This document shows, piece by piece, positions 31,461-42,422 of a DNA stretch of 64,000 bases. Source of the DNA: Tenebrio molitor (Eukaryota; Arthropoda; Insecta; Coleoptera; Tenebrionidae). The stretch is from assembly GCF_963966145.1 (NCBI RefSeq), contig NC_091049.1:7006001-7070000 (forward strand). Reading direction: 5' to 3'. Numbering within the stretch: position 1 is the first letter of the stretch; each line of letters starts with the position of its first letter. The translations under genes and the position numbers were made by a program. The notes below the pieces were generated by a model. That model saw nothing but the letters and a program-made list of their open reading frames with translations. It ran no database searches and was not told where the DNA came from.

Positions 31461-31724
31461 AAATACAAACAATAAAAAAACGCTCTTTTCACAAATCTCG
31501 AAATCACGTCCTTGTCCTTATCTGGTAACAAAATTACGACAATAGAAGAAAAAGCTTTCGTTAACTTGTCACAGCTCAAAACCCTGGATAGAAATCAAGT
31601 GAAAGAACTGAATCCTCGGAGTTCTGTTGGCTTGTCACAGCTGGACAACTTCAGAGTTTTCAGAAACGTGATTTCGAAACTCCAAAAGAATATTTTTGAG
31701 TTTCTGGAAAACAACAGTCAGTGA
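31461..31724 (+). pseudogene. Chimeric family A LRR fragment (copy 3)
   Basis: LRR text SLSGNKITTIEEKAFVNLSQ and LNPRSSVGLSQLDNFRVFRN runs to FEFLENNSQ. It then joins the A 3' flank (AGTGAATTTGTATCGATCAA). A frame break separates it from the module, and it lacks signal peptide and tail. Confidence 0.75.
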
Positions 31725-32221
31725 ATTTGTATCGATCAAGCAACTGAACCATTTTCTTGTAGCACCATTATTAAACAATAAATTTGATAACTATCTATCA
31801 ATAAGTACAGAATGATATGCACGGTAAAAAAACAAGCTGAATTAATAGATATGCAACGATATCCCGCAAGGTTTTGTCTTGAGCTAACCAATAATAGTGA
31901 ATAAGCTTCTTGAATAATTAATTCCTTCAATCAATATCAGCGTGTCTTATTATTTCCAGTCATGGGTCTGAGAGCAACACACCCTTTTTACTTTTCACGC
32001 CATTATCAATTATACTGAATTATTAGTGTAATTAGGAAATGTCTAAAGGAACACAAAGATTTTAGAAAAGTGTCACGTGAGGATCTCTCTGAGTTCATTA
32101 AAGGTCATTTCCACATTACTTTCATCACCGTTTGACTTAGAGGGTTTACGATAAAAACTATAAGTTCTAAAATGCAACGTCATTGAAACCCTACATGAAG
32201 AAATTTTCACCGAAATGATTT

Positions 32222-32629
32222 TTTTTTTCACTACTAGTCTCAGAAGGCGTCATTATTGACTCTCGAACCGACCCCAGAAGTAGAATTTCTCTCCCAAGGT
32301 TAATAATAATTTTCATTATTAACCAAGGTCAATAATGAACAGCCGTCACCTAGCAACGAAAGATTTTCTTTGATTTTATTGGTTAACGTAGACAGACGAT
32401 TTTCAATTTTCATAGCAACCGTTGAAAAATGAGAACTCGGATCGTCGCATCGGACAAACAAATTTAATTAATAATTATTATTAGAAAGGGTTTTAACGGA
32501 TCTAGTAGTGAAAAAAATAGTATATAAACCACGCTAGAGAAGACAATTTTAAGCCTCGCTTCTTTATTCCCCTCGAAGCTACCTCGGCTTAAAAAAATGT
32601 CTTCTCTACCTTGGTGTATAATATACTAT
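32222..32629. mobile_element. Two adjoining inverted-repeat elements
   Basis: The first runs 32222-32517, with ends TTTTTTTCACTACTAG and CTAGTAGTGAAAAAAA. The second runs 32517-32629, with ATAGTATATAAACCACG and TGGTGTATAATATACTAT, then AGAGAAGACA and TGTCTTCTCT, around a CCTCG...CGAGG-type loop. They lie in the host flank that is uninterrupted at 19440-19480. Confidence 0.7.
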
Positions 32630-32639
32630 TTGACTCGTC

Positions 32640-32823
32640 AATTAATAAGATCAAAATCTTGTCTGCAGGAATTCGTAAAAAGACTAGATTTTCGAATGTT
32701 GATTTATCAGATAACAACTTTCTTTTCTTCTGGAGTTTTCGAAGATTTGCAGGCCCAGAATTTAAATTTGAGATTTAATACTCTGGAAATTTGGACAACT
32801 GAAAACGATGTTTCCTTGACATA
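32640..32823 (+). pseudogene. Family B C-terminal remnant
   Basis: This is the longest of three such remnants, reading SNVDLSDNN in one frame and GVFEDLQAQNLNLRFNTLEI plus WTTENDVSLT in another. It aligns with the intact B protein's last two LRRs. Confidence 0.7.
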
Positions 32824-32867
32824 AACTGCTCTAAACTGAATAGGGATATTGACCTAACATGTAAGTA

Positions 32868-33110
32868 CAGGGTCATTATAAATGATTGTCCCATTGCAGT
32901 AGGGGTTGGTGGCGTAGTTGAATGTGCCGCAAGCCTCATAACATGAGTGAGACTAGTATCGCCGATAGGTGGCGATACTGGCGATAGTGGAAATCTGTCT
33001 ACTAGTTTGTCTAACGTTGCGAGGCTTACGGCACATCCAAAATTTGTGTGGTTTTCAACGCCAACTGCAATGGGACAATCCTTTTTCATTTATAATGAGT
33101 AATGACCATG
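32868..33110. mobile_element. TA-flanked TIR element (empty-site copy)
   Basis: The ends CAGGGTCATTATAAATGATT and CATTTATAATGA...ATGACCATG are inverted, with TA on both sides. It is the same family as 6370-6851, without the nested insert. Confidence 0.85.
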
Positions 33111-33325
33111 TATAATCTGTTTCAAAACCAAAAATCCACCAACATTGCATTCTACCTCGAAAATACAACCGACAACGTTGCCAACTTTTGTTTTTAGTGT
33201 GTTTGTTTGCAAGTGTCAGAAAAAAAAATGAAGTTATTAAAGAAAACTGTTGATAGTCGTTTTGGTCGAAGTTCAGCGTTTTTTTTTTAATAATAATTTT
33301 GTTATTTCACTCAAAAGGTATGGTA

Positions 33326-33683
33326 CTATGGCGGACAATAAATTTAGGCCGGCAAATTTCTGACATTTCAAAAAAGTCAATGCAAGCGACCATTTATTGT
33401 CATTATGACTGATGTGCCAGTTTGTCAAACTGAAGGTTTTCAAGCTGTTTGGCGTTTCCTTCGCCCTTTTCGTAACTTACAGATCATGACGCACTAGCAT
33501 AACTGATTTGTAGTAGCACTTCTCTCTGGTGCACGCTTTTTTTCCCAATTTTAATTTTGATTATCGCTGTCACGATGACAAGAATGACAAAAATCGAAAA
33601 TGGGGTTAGTTGAACATAATGCCAGCTTCACATTTTGATGTCAAGCCAATGACAGGCCGGCCTAAATTTATTGTCCGCCATAG
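33326..33683. mobile_element. TIR element, 358 bp, TA-flanked
   Basis: The ends CTATGGCGGACAATAAATTT and AAATTTATTGTCCGCCATAG are perfect inverted repeats of about 27 bp (through AGGCCGGC). TA flanks both sides. No coding sequence. Confidence 0.9.
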
Positions 33684-34268
33684 TACGGTAGCCATAATTA
33701 TAATAGCTACAACTATATGGTTGTAGTTGTGATATTTGTGACAAACACAAAAATTTAACTTATTCCAGGGATATCTTTTTTCTGCCAACATAATTCGGTG
33801 GATTGACAGCTAGACTTATCAATATAAACTTGCAGTCAAACGAGCTTGGTTTTTGCAAATAGATATTTTCAACCTATTTACAGCGTTCTTGTGGGAATGT
33901 CTTTAAGAGCGAATATTTGCTCATTTGTCTGATGTAATTATCGAAGAATCTCTTATTGTCTTTGTTTTTGACAAAGTATTCTAAAAGTCTTGTTTCGCTT
34001 TTATCAATTATCATTCCGAATATTACAAACTCTGTAGCTAGGGTACAACTTAAGTGTCACAAAAAAATCTTTACTAGCTGTAAAGAAGACCAAACTTGTA
34101 GTTAGAATTACCAAACTTCTGAAACTTGAAAGTTGAACAGGTGTAACGTTACCACATGTTTCGAAAACACCAAATTACGAATTGATTCGAACAATGTAGC
34201 TTTTTTTGTCAAACAAGTAAGATAAGTTGCTGTGTTGGGTAGTTTTAGGAGAAACTTGGTTTGTCACA

Positions 34269-35288
34269 ATGTTCAGCCGTCTGTGGTTTCTCCTTTGTTT
34301 AAGTTCTTCTGTAATTCTTGAACAAAATTTCCAGTGTGATCAAATCAAGATAAGTTCGATGGAGTACATGACGATGACACGCAACAACAGTGTTGAACAC
34401 AAGACAGATAAAATCGTAACTACAACAACAGACACCAAAACGATTACTGTAATTTCAACGGGACAGAATCGAGTGTTGTGCAACAAAATGTTTGAGGCAT
34501 TTTTTAATGTGGATTCGTTGGGAATTTTTGCTACAAGTGTGGTCGAAATAGAAACGAAATTTTTGCAAGGCCAAAACCTGGACGACGGTCTCTACATAAA
34601 CCAAGGCAAAATTAAAACTATCAGAAAGCAAACATTCGTTGATCTTCCAATAAGGGAGTTGCGGCTGACGGCGAACAAGATAGCAACGATTGAAGAACAA
34701 GCTTTTGTTAATCTATCGCGTCTCGAAAGAATCAGTTTGGCACAAAATCAATTAACGGAGTTGGATCCGAGCAGTTTTGTTGATTTACCACGCTTCAGAG
34801 ATTTTACTGTAGGTATAAACAAGATTTCACAACTGCAAAAGAACGTTTTTCAGTTTTTGAAAACGAAAAACATTTCTATTGACTTGGGCCTCAACCGTAT
34901 CGAAACCCTGAACCGAGAAGTTTTCGGTGGACTGGCAGCTGAAGTTGTGGACATAGACTTGCATTTAAACAAACTTAACTTTCTACCTACAGATGTTTTC
35001 AAAGGGCGTCAATTCTTTAAAATCGATTTGTCTCAGAATGATATCTCACATATCTCTCCTGAATTTTTTGATGATCTTCAAGTTCAGCATCTAGACCTCA
35101 GCTTTAATCGTTTAGACAATAAAAGCTTGGACTTATTGGAGGCTTGGGCAACTGAGACAAATGTTTCGTTGGAATATTTCCAACGTACTTCACAACGTTC
35201 TTGTGGAAGTTGCTTCAAGAGCGTACATTTTCACATATTGTTTGTACTAATTATCAAAGCTTTTCTGATTGTATTTGTTTTTGACTAA
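34269..35288 (+). CDS. Family B LRR surface protein (only intact copy)
   Basis: It encodes 339 residues in one exon. The start at 34269 matches the pseudogene at position 7 and puts the signal peptide (FSRLWFLLCLSSSVILEQ) first; the in-frame ATG at 34227 adds 14 unlikely residues. FQCDQIKI gives the first cysteine, and a threonine-rich strand follows (KIVTTTTDTKTITVIS). LRRs run from about residue 80 to 300 (IRELRLTANKIATIEEQAFV, LERISLAQNQLTELDPSSFV, VQHLDLSFNRLDNKSLDLLE). The cap has CGSCFKS, and the end is strongly hydrophobic (ILFVLIIKAFLIVFVFD). That suggests a membrane or GPI-anchored surface protein. Family B and A share ETKFLQG-/ETNFLQG and the overall plan. Confidence 0.92.
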   Translation: MFSRLWFLLCLSSSVILEQNFQCDQIKISSMEYMTMTRNNSVEHKTDKIVTTTTDTKTITVISTGQNRVLCNKMFEAFFNVDSLGIFATSVVEIETKFLQGQNLDDGLYINQGKIKTIRKQTFVDLPIRELRLTANKIATIEEQAFVNLSRLERISLAQNQLTELDPSSFVDLPRFRDFTVGINKISQLQKNVFQFLKTKNISIDLGLNRIETLNREVFGGLAAEVVDIDLHLNKLNFLPTDVFKGRQFFKIDLSQNDISHISPEFFDDLQVQHLDLSFNRLDNKSLDLLEAWATETNVSLEYFQRTSQRSCGSCFKSVHFHILFVLIIKAFLIVFVFD

Positions 35289-35950
35289 TTGTTCTAAGAG
35301 TCTTGTTTTGTTTTACTTTGACAACGTGATTTTGAAGTTTGCGCAAAATTTTAAATACTGATCACTAAACGAATGTTGAGTAACTTCCACTGTAGACTTG
35401 GAGATTCCCCACTTGCTTAAAACTAGATATGAGGTGACAGATGTATCTGGAGTTCTCCAAGAATTCCTCAAGGAATCACACATACTCTTTTAATTAACTA
35501 TTTTATGTGGTAGAGAAAGTACATGCAACGGTTTTCCGCAAGGTTTCATCTTGAGACCATCACGTACAATATGAAATGTATTTTTTAATTAAGCAGTCGG
35601 TACACATTTTCAACTCTAACTACTGTTATCCTTAATAAATGATATTAGTTAATAAGTTTAGTGATTAATTTATTCCTGTGTAAAAATGCGAATTTCTGAA
35701 ATTTTGAAGACTTCGACAATCAAAACAATTGTTTTTACAAATTGAGGTTTTCCTAAAAAAAATCTTGGAATTGTTCCAATAATAAACATTTGATCTTTTC
35801 TTTTTTTTTTCTAAAAAATCAAGCATTTTTAATTCATTTATTTTAAACCTTAATGCAACCAATTTATCACTTTCCATTACAGTTAATTCTCTAGATGTTG
35901 TATGGGTCTAATAAAACCATTTGTTATGGTTTATTCATCCAACTTTTAAT
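35289..35950. other. Family B 3' flank
   Basis: This is the reference copy of the block repeated at 1165-1740 and 8226-9700. It includes TGACAGATGTATCTGGAGTT and AATGATATTAGTTAATAAG. AATAAA occurs near 35634 and 35917. No gene is seen. Confidence 0.6.
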
Positions 35951-35959
35951 AAAGATTAC

Positions 35960-36245
35960 GAAATTTGTGAAACTTTAACACTGAATAGTCGTATCATTAC
36001 CATAAATTTCGTAAACACTAGACTCGGTTAATTTTCCGTTTCTTAATGAACAACTTCTGTAATACCTAGTTTATCACGACCTGGAGCTTTCCTCGGTTCA
36101 TCTTTTGCCTAAATTCTTGTGTTCTTCTCGAATCAAATTTCAAACGTAACAGAATCAAGATAAGTGTGATGGGGTACATGGTTAGACGAAACCACAGGAT
36201 TGAAGACAAATCGCCAATCGTGACTTTAATTCTCGCTCCTAAAAA
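35960..36245 (+). pseudogene. Family B N-terminal remnant
   Basis: GTGTTCTTCTCGAATCAAAT and GATGGGGTACATGGTTAGAC correspond to the B start region (LEQNFQCD... SSMEYMTM). Frames are broken and no LRRs follow. Confidence 0.6.
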
Positions 36246-36699
36246 TCTCCAGTAAAATATCGTTTTTCTCATTTATTTGCTTCGTCGGGCTCATTATCAC
36301 TAGTGAAATAGTTTGTATATGGCATTGTAGTAGATAAAAACAACTTGAAGCTTTCCAAAATAATTACAAATTAAGTTATATTGCTATATTAACCGTATTG
36401 TCAAACTTCATTTGCTGCTCAAGCAAATGCAACATTGTTGTTAACATGACAATATGACAATTGACAACAAATTAATTCAACGCAGCTCACACTTTCCCAT
36501 TGACTTGCGGTATCGTTCATTTACTTTTAAAAGGATCGTTGTGTTGGGCAACTTTTTGCCAATTCTTTGTTAACTAATTCTAGAAGTAGTGGCTTGCTAA
36601 ATTACAAACCTAACCATCAGTTTGTTAGTTAACACCCATTCGTGAAGGGTGAAAAAATAAACAACTCTTTCTCTTTGGCTCCCTCTTCTTTAAATAACT
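36246..36699. other. Unassigned intergenic DNA
   Basis: AT-rich, no gene. The stretch 36420-36500 has repeated TTGACAA/TTGTCAA words but no clear element ends. Confidence 0.3.
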
Positions 36700-36954
36700 G
36701 GGAAATCTATAAACAAACATAGAAATTTTGTGTCACGCAAGGATCTATCTCAGGTCCAGTACTAACCCATCCTAATGATAAGAGTTTGTAAGTATTCATA
36801 TTGTGTTTTTCAGTCGTTCACGCTATTGCATAGAAAAGATAAATGACTGCTTTTAATGAAATGTCAAGGGGACGTTGTTAATGTTGTTAGAAACAATTAC
36901 CATGCAAAAAGTTTTCGTTAGCAACCACCGTTAGTCACCACAATGTCTTCATAA
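36700..36954 (+). pseudogene. Orphan family A 5' end
   Basis: The full A 5' block leads to TTAGTCACCACAATGTCTTC (ATG at 36943). After three codons a TAA follows and unrelated repeat DNA begins. The gene body is missing, replaced by a transposon-derived block. Confidence 0.8.
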
Positions 36955-37470
36955 GTCCACTAGTCTTTTATAGACCTCATATCTTTAGTTAAATTTATTG
37001 ATTATAATATAATTTAAACTAAATTAAATCTATTCAGGGCAAGTTGTTCAACACCCCGAAAGTGTTGCTTGAGACATTTTAATTTTTTTTTTAAATTTAA
37101 ATCTCGTAAGATTACATTTAATACGGGGCTATTATCAATGTTTCTAACATCTAGTTGGCGGAGCGGCACTCCTACTCGTTGAGCATAGCGCACTGCCACC
37201 TACGATGTTAGAATTAGTAAATTATTATACGAGTTTTATAAGACCCTTGATTATGACACGAGTTGGTTGGGACACGACGAACGCAGTGAGGAGTGCTCCA
37301 AAAGAACGAGTGTCACAGTGCGTCTTATAAATACAATTTTTTCTACTTTGGTCGCATTAATTTGATAAAAACTCAAAAATCTAGTTATGAAATAATCTAG
37401 GGACTTTTGTGTGACTTGAGTTATGGTGGTATTTCTGTGAAATTTATGTCAAATATTTTAATTGAGTAAC
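36955..37470. repeat. Dispersed repeat block with small hairpin element
   Basis: The phrase AGTGTTGCTTGAGACA...AAGATTACATTTAAT (37050-37120) is shared with 40185-40270, 44145-44230 and 51700-51782. At 37222-37340, GAGTTTTATAAGACC and TGCGTCTTATAAATAC flank a CpG-rich centre, like other small hairpin elements here. Confidence 0.55.
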
Positions 37471-37479
37471 ACACTCTTC

Positions 37480-37870
37480 TTACTCCTCGCCTGAATTAGA
37501 CTACTTTGACTAGGCTCTCTATAAACCGACACAAGAATTTGGAAAAAGTGTCACGCAAGGATCTATCTCAGGTCCACCACTAAACTATCAAAATTCGAAC
37601 AGTTTGGAAAAGTTTTTTCCTATTGGTTTTCTATCGCTCACCCGATTGCATTACGATGATAGAAATGAAAAAGCATATTACTGTTACGAAAATCACCAGG
37701 TGATGTGCCAAAAACAACTACCGTGCTAAAAGGTATGGTTGGCAACCATCGTCAGTCACCACCAATGGAGTCTCGAGCTCCATTTACGTTTTTTCAATTC
37801 ACAATCAAGAGAATTTGTATCGATCAAGCAACCATTTTCCTGTAATGATATTATTAAGCAATAAACTTAA
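37480..37870 (+). pseudogene. Family A copy with the whole coding body deleted
   Basis: An A 5' block (37545-37765) reaches an altered start (ACCAATGGAGTC) and then TCGAGCTCCATTTACGTT, the first codons of family A. At about 37791 it passes directly into the A 3' end (GAATTTGTATCGATCAAGCA, ATTATTAAGCAATAAACTT). About 1.3 kb of gene is therefore gone, leaving promoter and polyadenylation region side by side. Confidence 0.85.
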
Positions 37871-37999
37871 ATCTTGTTGGAAAACAACACCGAAACATTT
37901 CTTCTTTTTTCTTTAACCTCAAATGTCTGCTCCACTTAATTTATTCCTTCGTTAACCTATTTGTTAAACTTGTACTTTTGATGGAGAGTGAGAGTGAGC

Positions 38000-38480
38000 T
38001 TACAAATCAATGTGGAGTAATTAGTATTAAAGAAAACTTCAAATTGTAAAGTGCCTTTACGATTATTATTCCCGCCCAGATCTGTTAGGTGTCTGTGATT
38101 ATTAACAAATAAATATTAATGGAAAAAAAATATTGTCAAAGTGACGAAAATTTCTTTACCTTATCGGACAGCTATTTCTTTTGATTTTTTGTTTATCGCG
38201 ATATATTTTTTCAAAAATATCTGTAGTTTCAAAAACCTATAGTCCCACAGGAATCTATCACGGCTCAACCCCCCCCCCCCCTTTTAAGAGTAGTGAAGAA
38301 ATGTTCTTAATGCATTCTTAATTTTGGCACCACAAGCTATTAGCTATCACAACTAGAAACTTTCCTTAACCTTTCCTCGATTTGTCGTAACTGTTTTGGA
38401 GAATTACCATTGCGGAGGCGAACAATTTCGTAATGGCTTCGCCTAGTCCCACTGCGTGTTGGACTCTCCGGACAACAATC
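38000..38480 (+). promoter_or_regulatory. Family C 5' flank
   Basis: The flank is homologous to 27110-27450, and partly to 11340-11650 and 48780-48840. It includes a run of 13 C at 38269-38281 that is absent in the 27-kb copy. TTGTCGTAACTGTTTTGGAG is shared just before the coding region. No core promoter motif was assigned. Confidence 0.45.
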
Positions 38481-39429
38481 ATGTTGAACCGCTCCTTTTT
38501 ACTTCACTTATTGTGTTGCGCTTTTTCCGAAAGAAATCCAAAATGTGATGAGATCCAGACAAGCCTAAGGGAATTTGTGGCTTTTAACGGCACCGACAAC
38601 CTCCAAGTCAACAAAAGGACAATCACCTCAACATCAAACAGTGCACGGATTGACATAAACTTGAAGGACAACACAGCCCTTTGCAACAGAATGTTCGACG
38701 ATTTGCATCACCCCAACTCGCTTACTCTCTTGGTAACGAATATTATCAAAATTGAACTGGAGTTTCTAGAAGGCAAACGATTGGTCGACTCTCCGCAAAT
38801 CAGAAATGGACAAATAGAAGCTATGGTCGAGAATTTCCAGGTGAGAGTCTTGGGTGTTTGCCGAATTGTCACAATGGAGGGCGAAAATTTTGCCAACGTG
38901 TCAAGACTTGAGAGTCTGGATTTGTCGAGGAACAATTTGATCCAACTGGTTCACCAGAGTTTTGTTGGTTCGACCCAATTGCCCAAACTTTCTGGTGAAC
39001 AGTGAGAAAATGTTAAAATTGCAAAGATACTGTTTTCAGTTTTTGGAACCAAACAACACCTTTCTTAACTTGATGGTCAATATAAAATTTCTGGATGGAG
39101 AAGCTTTCAGTGGATCGACAACTGAACCTGTCATGTTGATCCTCACAGAAAATAAGATCCAGAACCGTACTGAAACACTTTTCCAAAAGCGTCGTTTATT
39201 CAGACTGAAACTCTTGAACATTTTTTACATCTCTCCCGACTTTTTTGGAGAGAAACTGGGCAGTAAATTTCTGGATGTGAGGCAAGATCCATTCAAGGAC
39301 ACTCTGGACACTTGGTTCATCCAAAACAACAACTCTCTGAAGTACTCCATTTGTTCGCATCGTATTTATCCCAATAACGAGTACTTTTTCATCGTTTTTG
39401 TCGCACTAGTTTTGGAGCAGATTGTCTGA
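38481..39429 (+). pseudogene. Family C LRR gene with shared frameshift
   Basis: From the ATG at 38481, a signal peptide (LNRSFLLHLLCCAFS) and KCDE lead into LRR text for 174 codons, up to TGA at 39005 (PKLSGEQ stop). The second half is open in another frame to 39429. It shows LQRYCFQFLEPNN, ILTENKIQNRTETLFQKRR and the cap CSHRIYPNNEYF, and ends with the hydrophobic FIVFVALVLEQIV. The same frame break (GAACAGTGA) occurs in the 27-kb copy, so it predates the duplication. It is either an old pseudogene or a family whose product is now the truncated secreted N-terminal half. Confidence 0.8.
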
Positions 39430-40308
39430 TTTTGGGTCAGCTTCTGTAGCCTTTGTTAATGTGCGTATCTGTCAGAATTGTTACACGCTATTGATTTCTT
39501 GAGTTGTAATTGGCACCCACTTTGTCTGAATATTAGGATCCACTCCATAACTCCGTCCAACTTCGGCAACAATTACAGAGCTCAACATTACCAGCCTATT
39601 AAGGATTTTATGTCGACATTACCTACGCACAATTTACATATTTAATCCTCAATGATCTTTAATGTTGCGTTCTTTATTGGTCCAATAAAATATTAGCGCT
39701 GGTGTGGTAGTAAATTTAAGTAAAATTATTGTGATTATGTGATACGGTGCACACTAAAATGTTCTGTTTTTTTATAAGGGTAAACCGTGACGTTATATTT
39801 TAGTTTTAATGTTTCGTATCTAATTAGTAATTACGTCGTTGAGATACAGATGTGGGAAATAACAGAGGGCGTAGTAGTTTACCTTGCTTTACACCGCGTC
39901 ATTTTTGAACAATACGAAGAAATTAACTGTAATTTCTATTATTTTTTAGTATTATTAACTACTTTTTCAATTTTGATCGTTTTAAACAAATTAAATGTTC
40001 CACTTTAATCGTTTAAATATTCCAATTATAATTCCAAAATGTAATTGATTTAATTATTATCCTTTCGACTTTTGTAAACATGCACATATTAACCCGACGC
40101 GATCATCGAAAGTAAATATGTAGTTTTATTTCATCTGTGTTAAATTTATTGATTGTAATATACGTATATTGTTTCAATTAACGCTCCAACACCTGAAAAC
40201 TGTTGGTTGAGACACTTCCTTTTTGCTAAAATTTAACAATATTATCCCCCTACTAAGATTACATTTAATATAATATTTAATTACCTACACGGTTTAACTA
40301 AGAGTACG
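39430..40308. other. Family C 3' flank
   Basis: It contains the conserved C block (39470-39690, ATG of the small frame lost), then sequence parallel to 43240-43620 and 50760-51440. No gene is supported. Confidence 0.55.
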
Positions 40309-40620
40309 TTGTGCAAAATTTTTAAATACAATAATTTGTTAAGACCAATGAAGATACCTAATGAAGAATTAAGAGTCGCGAGCTTGTTGGTTCCACTACG
40401 TCTGCATCAGAATGTGGTGGTTGTGGTAGCGATGAATGACCACCCAGAAGGAACAGTTCGGTCATGTCAGTCTAGACGGGATGTTAAAGACACGAAACAA
40501 ACAAAAAGCGACAAATCGACGCTATATTAAATGCGACTTCGCTTATTGGGATCGATTTGAGAGTTGGGAAAGAAAGATATTGGTTATTGTCTATTCACTT
40601 GGAGATTTGAGCAACTGAAA
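40309..40620. repeat. Repeat block E (copy 1 of 3)
   Basis: The phrases CATCAGAATGTGGTGGTTGT, TCAGTCTAGACGGGATGTTA and GACGCTATATTAAATGCGAC recur at 44445-44690 and 52030-52280, always downstream of a C copy. The two other copies share a 71-codon open frame (FVPL-LHQNVVVVVSMGD...), interrupted here by a deletion. Origin and function are unknown. Confidence 0.6.
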
Positions 40621-40633
40621 AATAGTATTTAAC

Positions 40634-40735
40634 AGCATGCCCCACGTTGGGCGCCACTTTTAACATTATGCTCCACGTTGTGGCGCCACTTTTAACATTA
40701 TACCCCACGTTGTGGAGTCACTTTTAACATTATTT
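40634..40735 (-). repeat. Three tandem primer-binding-site-like units
   Basis: Three 31-32-bp units follow one another, each with CCCCACGTT or CTCCACGTT, then GGCGCCACTTTTAACATTAT or a variant. The first unit contains GCCCCACGTTGGGCGCCA. That is the expected 3' end of an insect tRNA-Lys including CCA (from memory), so on the minus strand it reads as a retroelement primer-binding site (TGGCGCCCAACGTGGGGC). Triplication of this site is unusual. Confidence 0.7.
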
Positions 40736-40736
40736 G

Positions 40737-40991
40737 TGTTGTAAATTGTTTATTTACATAAAGGTAAACAAAGTTAATAAAGGTTTGTGGTGAGACTCTT
40801 GAGGGAGCTCGAGTGATCATATGAATAATGATTAATTGTCCATGCGTGCATCCCTTTTATAGCCTGGCTGGGGATGGTGCGGCACGCTCCGACGGCGCGC
40901 AGCTGATGTGATGGTAGGGGCCCAGCGATTTGATTCCCGCTGGCGACGGTAGCGCTTCGAAAGGGTTAGTACGGGGCGTTTTGGTACTACA
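40737..40991 (-). mobile_element. LTR (255 bp) of a tRNA-Lys-primed retrotransposon
   Basis: On the minus strand it begins TGTAGTACCAAAACG and ends TTTACAACA (TG...CA). It has a TATA box (GGCTATAAAAGGG, 40852-40864) and an AATAAA (40754-40749) in the expected order. The primer-binding-like units follow within a few bases. No gag or pol is present and no second LTR was found, so this is an isolated LTR with a remnant of leader. Confidence 0.75.
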
Positions 40992-41646
40992 TCCGTGATT
41001 TATGCTACAAGTATATTACGAGTATTTCATTAAGAGTAGAAGTGTCTCTTTTTGTGCTAGCCCAGAGATTGAAGACCGAAACGCAGTTGAGGTCGACAAC
41101 TGGGCGAAGCACAAAAAGACCTTCTACTTTGAATGATATATACTATTTTATCTTCAAGCGGATCACAAAAAAGAATCGAACATAAACTCACTTATTTATT
41201 TTTCTTTTCCTGCAGTTACAATCTTCAAATTTTAAGGCACTAGTAATTTATACTTCCCTTGTTATTGGTACTTGAAATTTCGATAATATTAGTAAAGTCT
41301 ACATTTACAAAGGTATCAATTCTATCCGATGCAGTTTCTGCAAATTTCCACGTAAAACTTTTCCCAAAATGGTAAATGATCGCGATTTGTAATTTTTAGT
41401 ATCCTGAACTTTTACTACGATAGCAGAGCCCAAATCTTCGATTGTCAAATTGGTGATTTAATTGCATCGAGACTGGTCACCTTAGTGACTAGTAAGACCT
41501 AATCATATCTTAATATATAAATAATAATTTATAATTCTTCCTCTAGCGAACTCAGAAATTTTACCTATGTAGCCAGAAACTTTTCATCAGGAGCAATTAT
41601 GTAGAAATCATACAGTTTTTCGCCGTGACTGTGGTCGGATTAGACA

Positions 41647-41682
41647 GTGCCACCTTTACTTTACGTAAAGTAAAGGTGGCAC
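41647..41682. repeat. 36-bp perfect palindrome
   Basis: GTGCCACCTTTACTTTAC is followed directly by its exact reverse complement, with no spacer. It is located in the centre of the composite foldback. It may be the fused ends of an excised or head-to-head element. Confidence 0.95.
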
Positions 41683-42049
41683 AGTTGAAGTGCCTTTTTT
41701 TGGAACCAGGCTTGAAACACTTCAAGTCTTAAGAGTTAAAACGTCCATAAACGGCTAGACCGACTTAAATGTAAGGTCATTTGAAGAATTTCTCACGATT
41801 TATTTATCAGTAATTATAAGAAATAAGTGTTTATTAAATTATCCCTATTTTAAAAAAAGCCTCTAAAAAGCGAAATAACGAAATTATTACCCAATATTTA
41901 ACCGGTGCCAGTGTGGTGTAACACGAGTCGCCCGTGTGGACGGATGACATTAGGTCAAATTCAAAAATAGCAAGACAGCCGTTCAACGTTAAAAAGTAAA
42001 CTTTAGACGTTGGTAGACTTTACCAATATTATTGAACCGTCAAGTACTA

Positions 42050-42422
42050 GAGATATTTTCATATTTGGTGCCGGAAACAAAAGACTGAGAAATGTCACAA
42101 ATTTGTATTGTCAGTGTCAAATTTCTCAAAGACGTTCGTGATTTCGACAGAAATGCAGCAAATTGGCAATAAGAAAGTTATTCATCGTCGAACCAGAGAA
42201 ATAATTAGTAATACGTTTGATTATATGAGAATAACTTTTCCTTTTGAAGCACTGACAAAAATTGTTTCCTTAGAATTTGTTTTTTTTTCAATCTATTTAG
42301 CGAAAATTTAAATTTACCTAGACATTCCTTTTTACGGCGTTTATGAGAAATGTGACACTGACAATACATTTTTGTGACATTTCTCAGTCTTTTGTTTCCG
42401 CCACCAAATATGAAAATACCTC
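42050..42422. mobile_element. TIR element, 373 bp, TA-flanked
   Basis: The ends GAGATATTTTCATATTTGGT and ACCAAATATGAAAATACCTC extend inward about 50 bp (CGGAAACAAAAGACTGAGAA). TA on both sides. Nested in the composite foldback. The internal frames are not transposase-like. Confidence 0.85.

Noticed and set aside
34227..34268. Upstream in-frame start of the B gene
   Set aside because: The ATG at 34269 matches the B pseudogene start and opens directly with the signal peptide.
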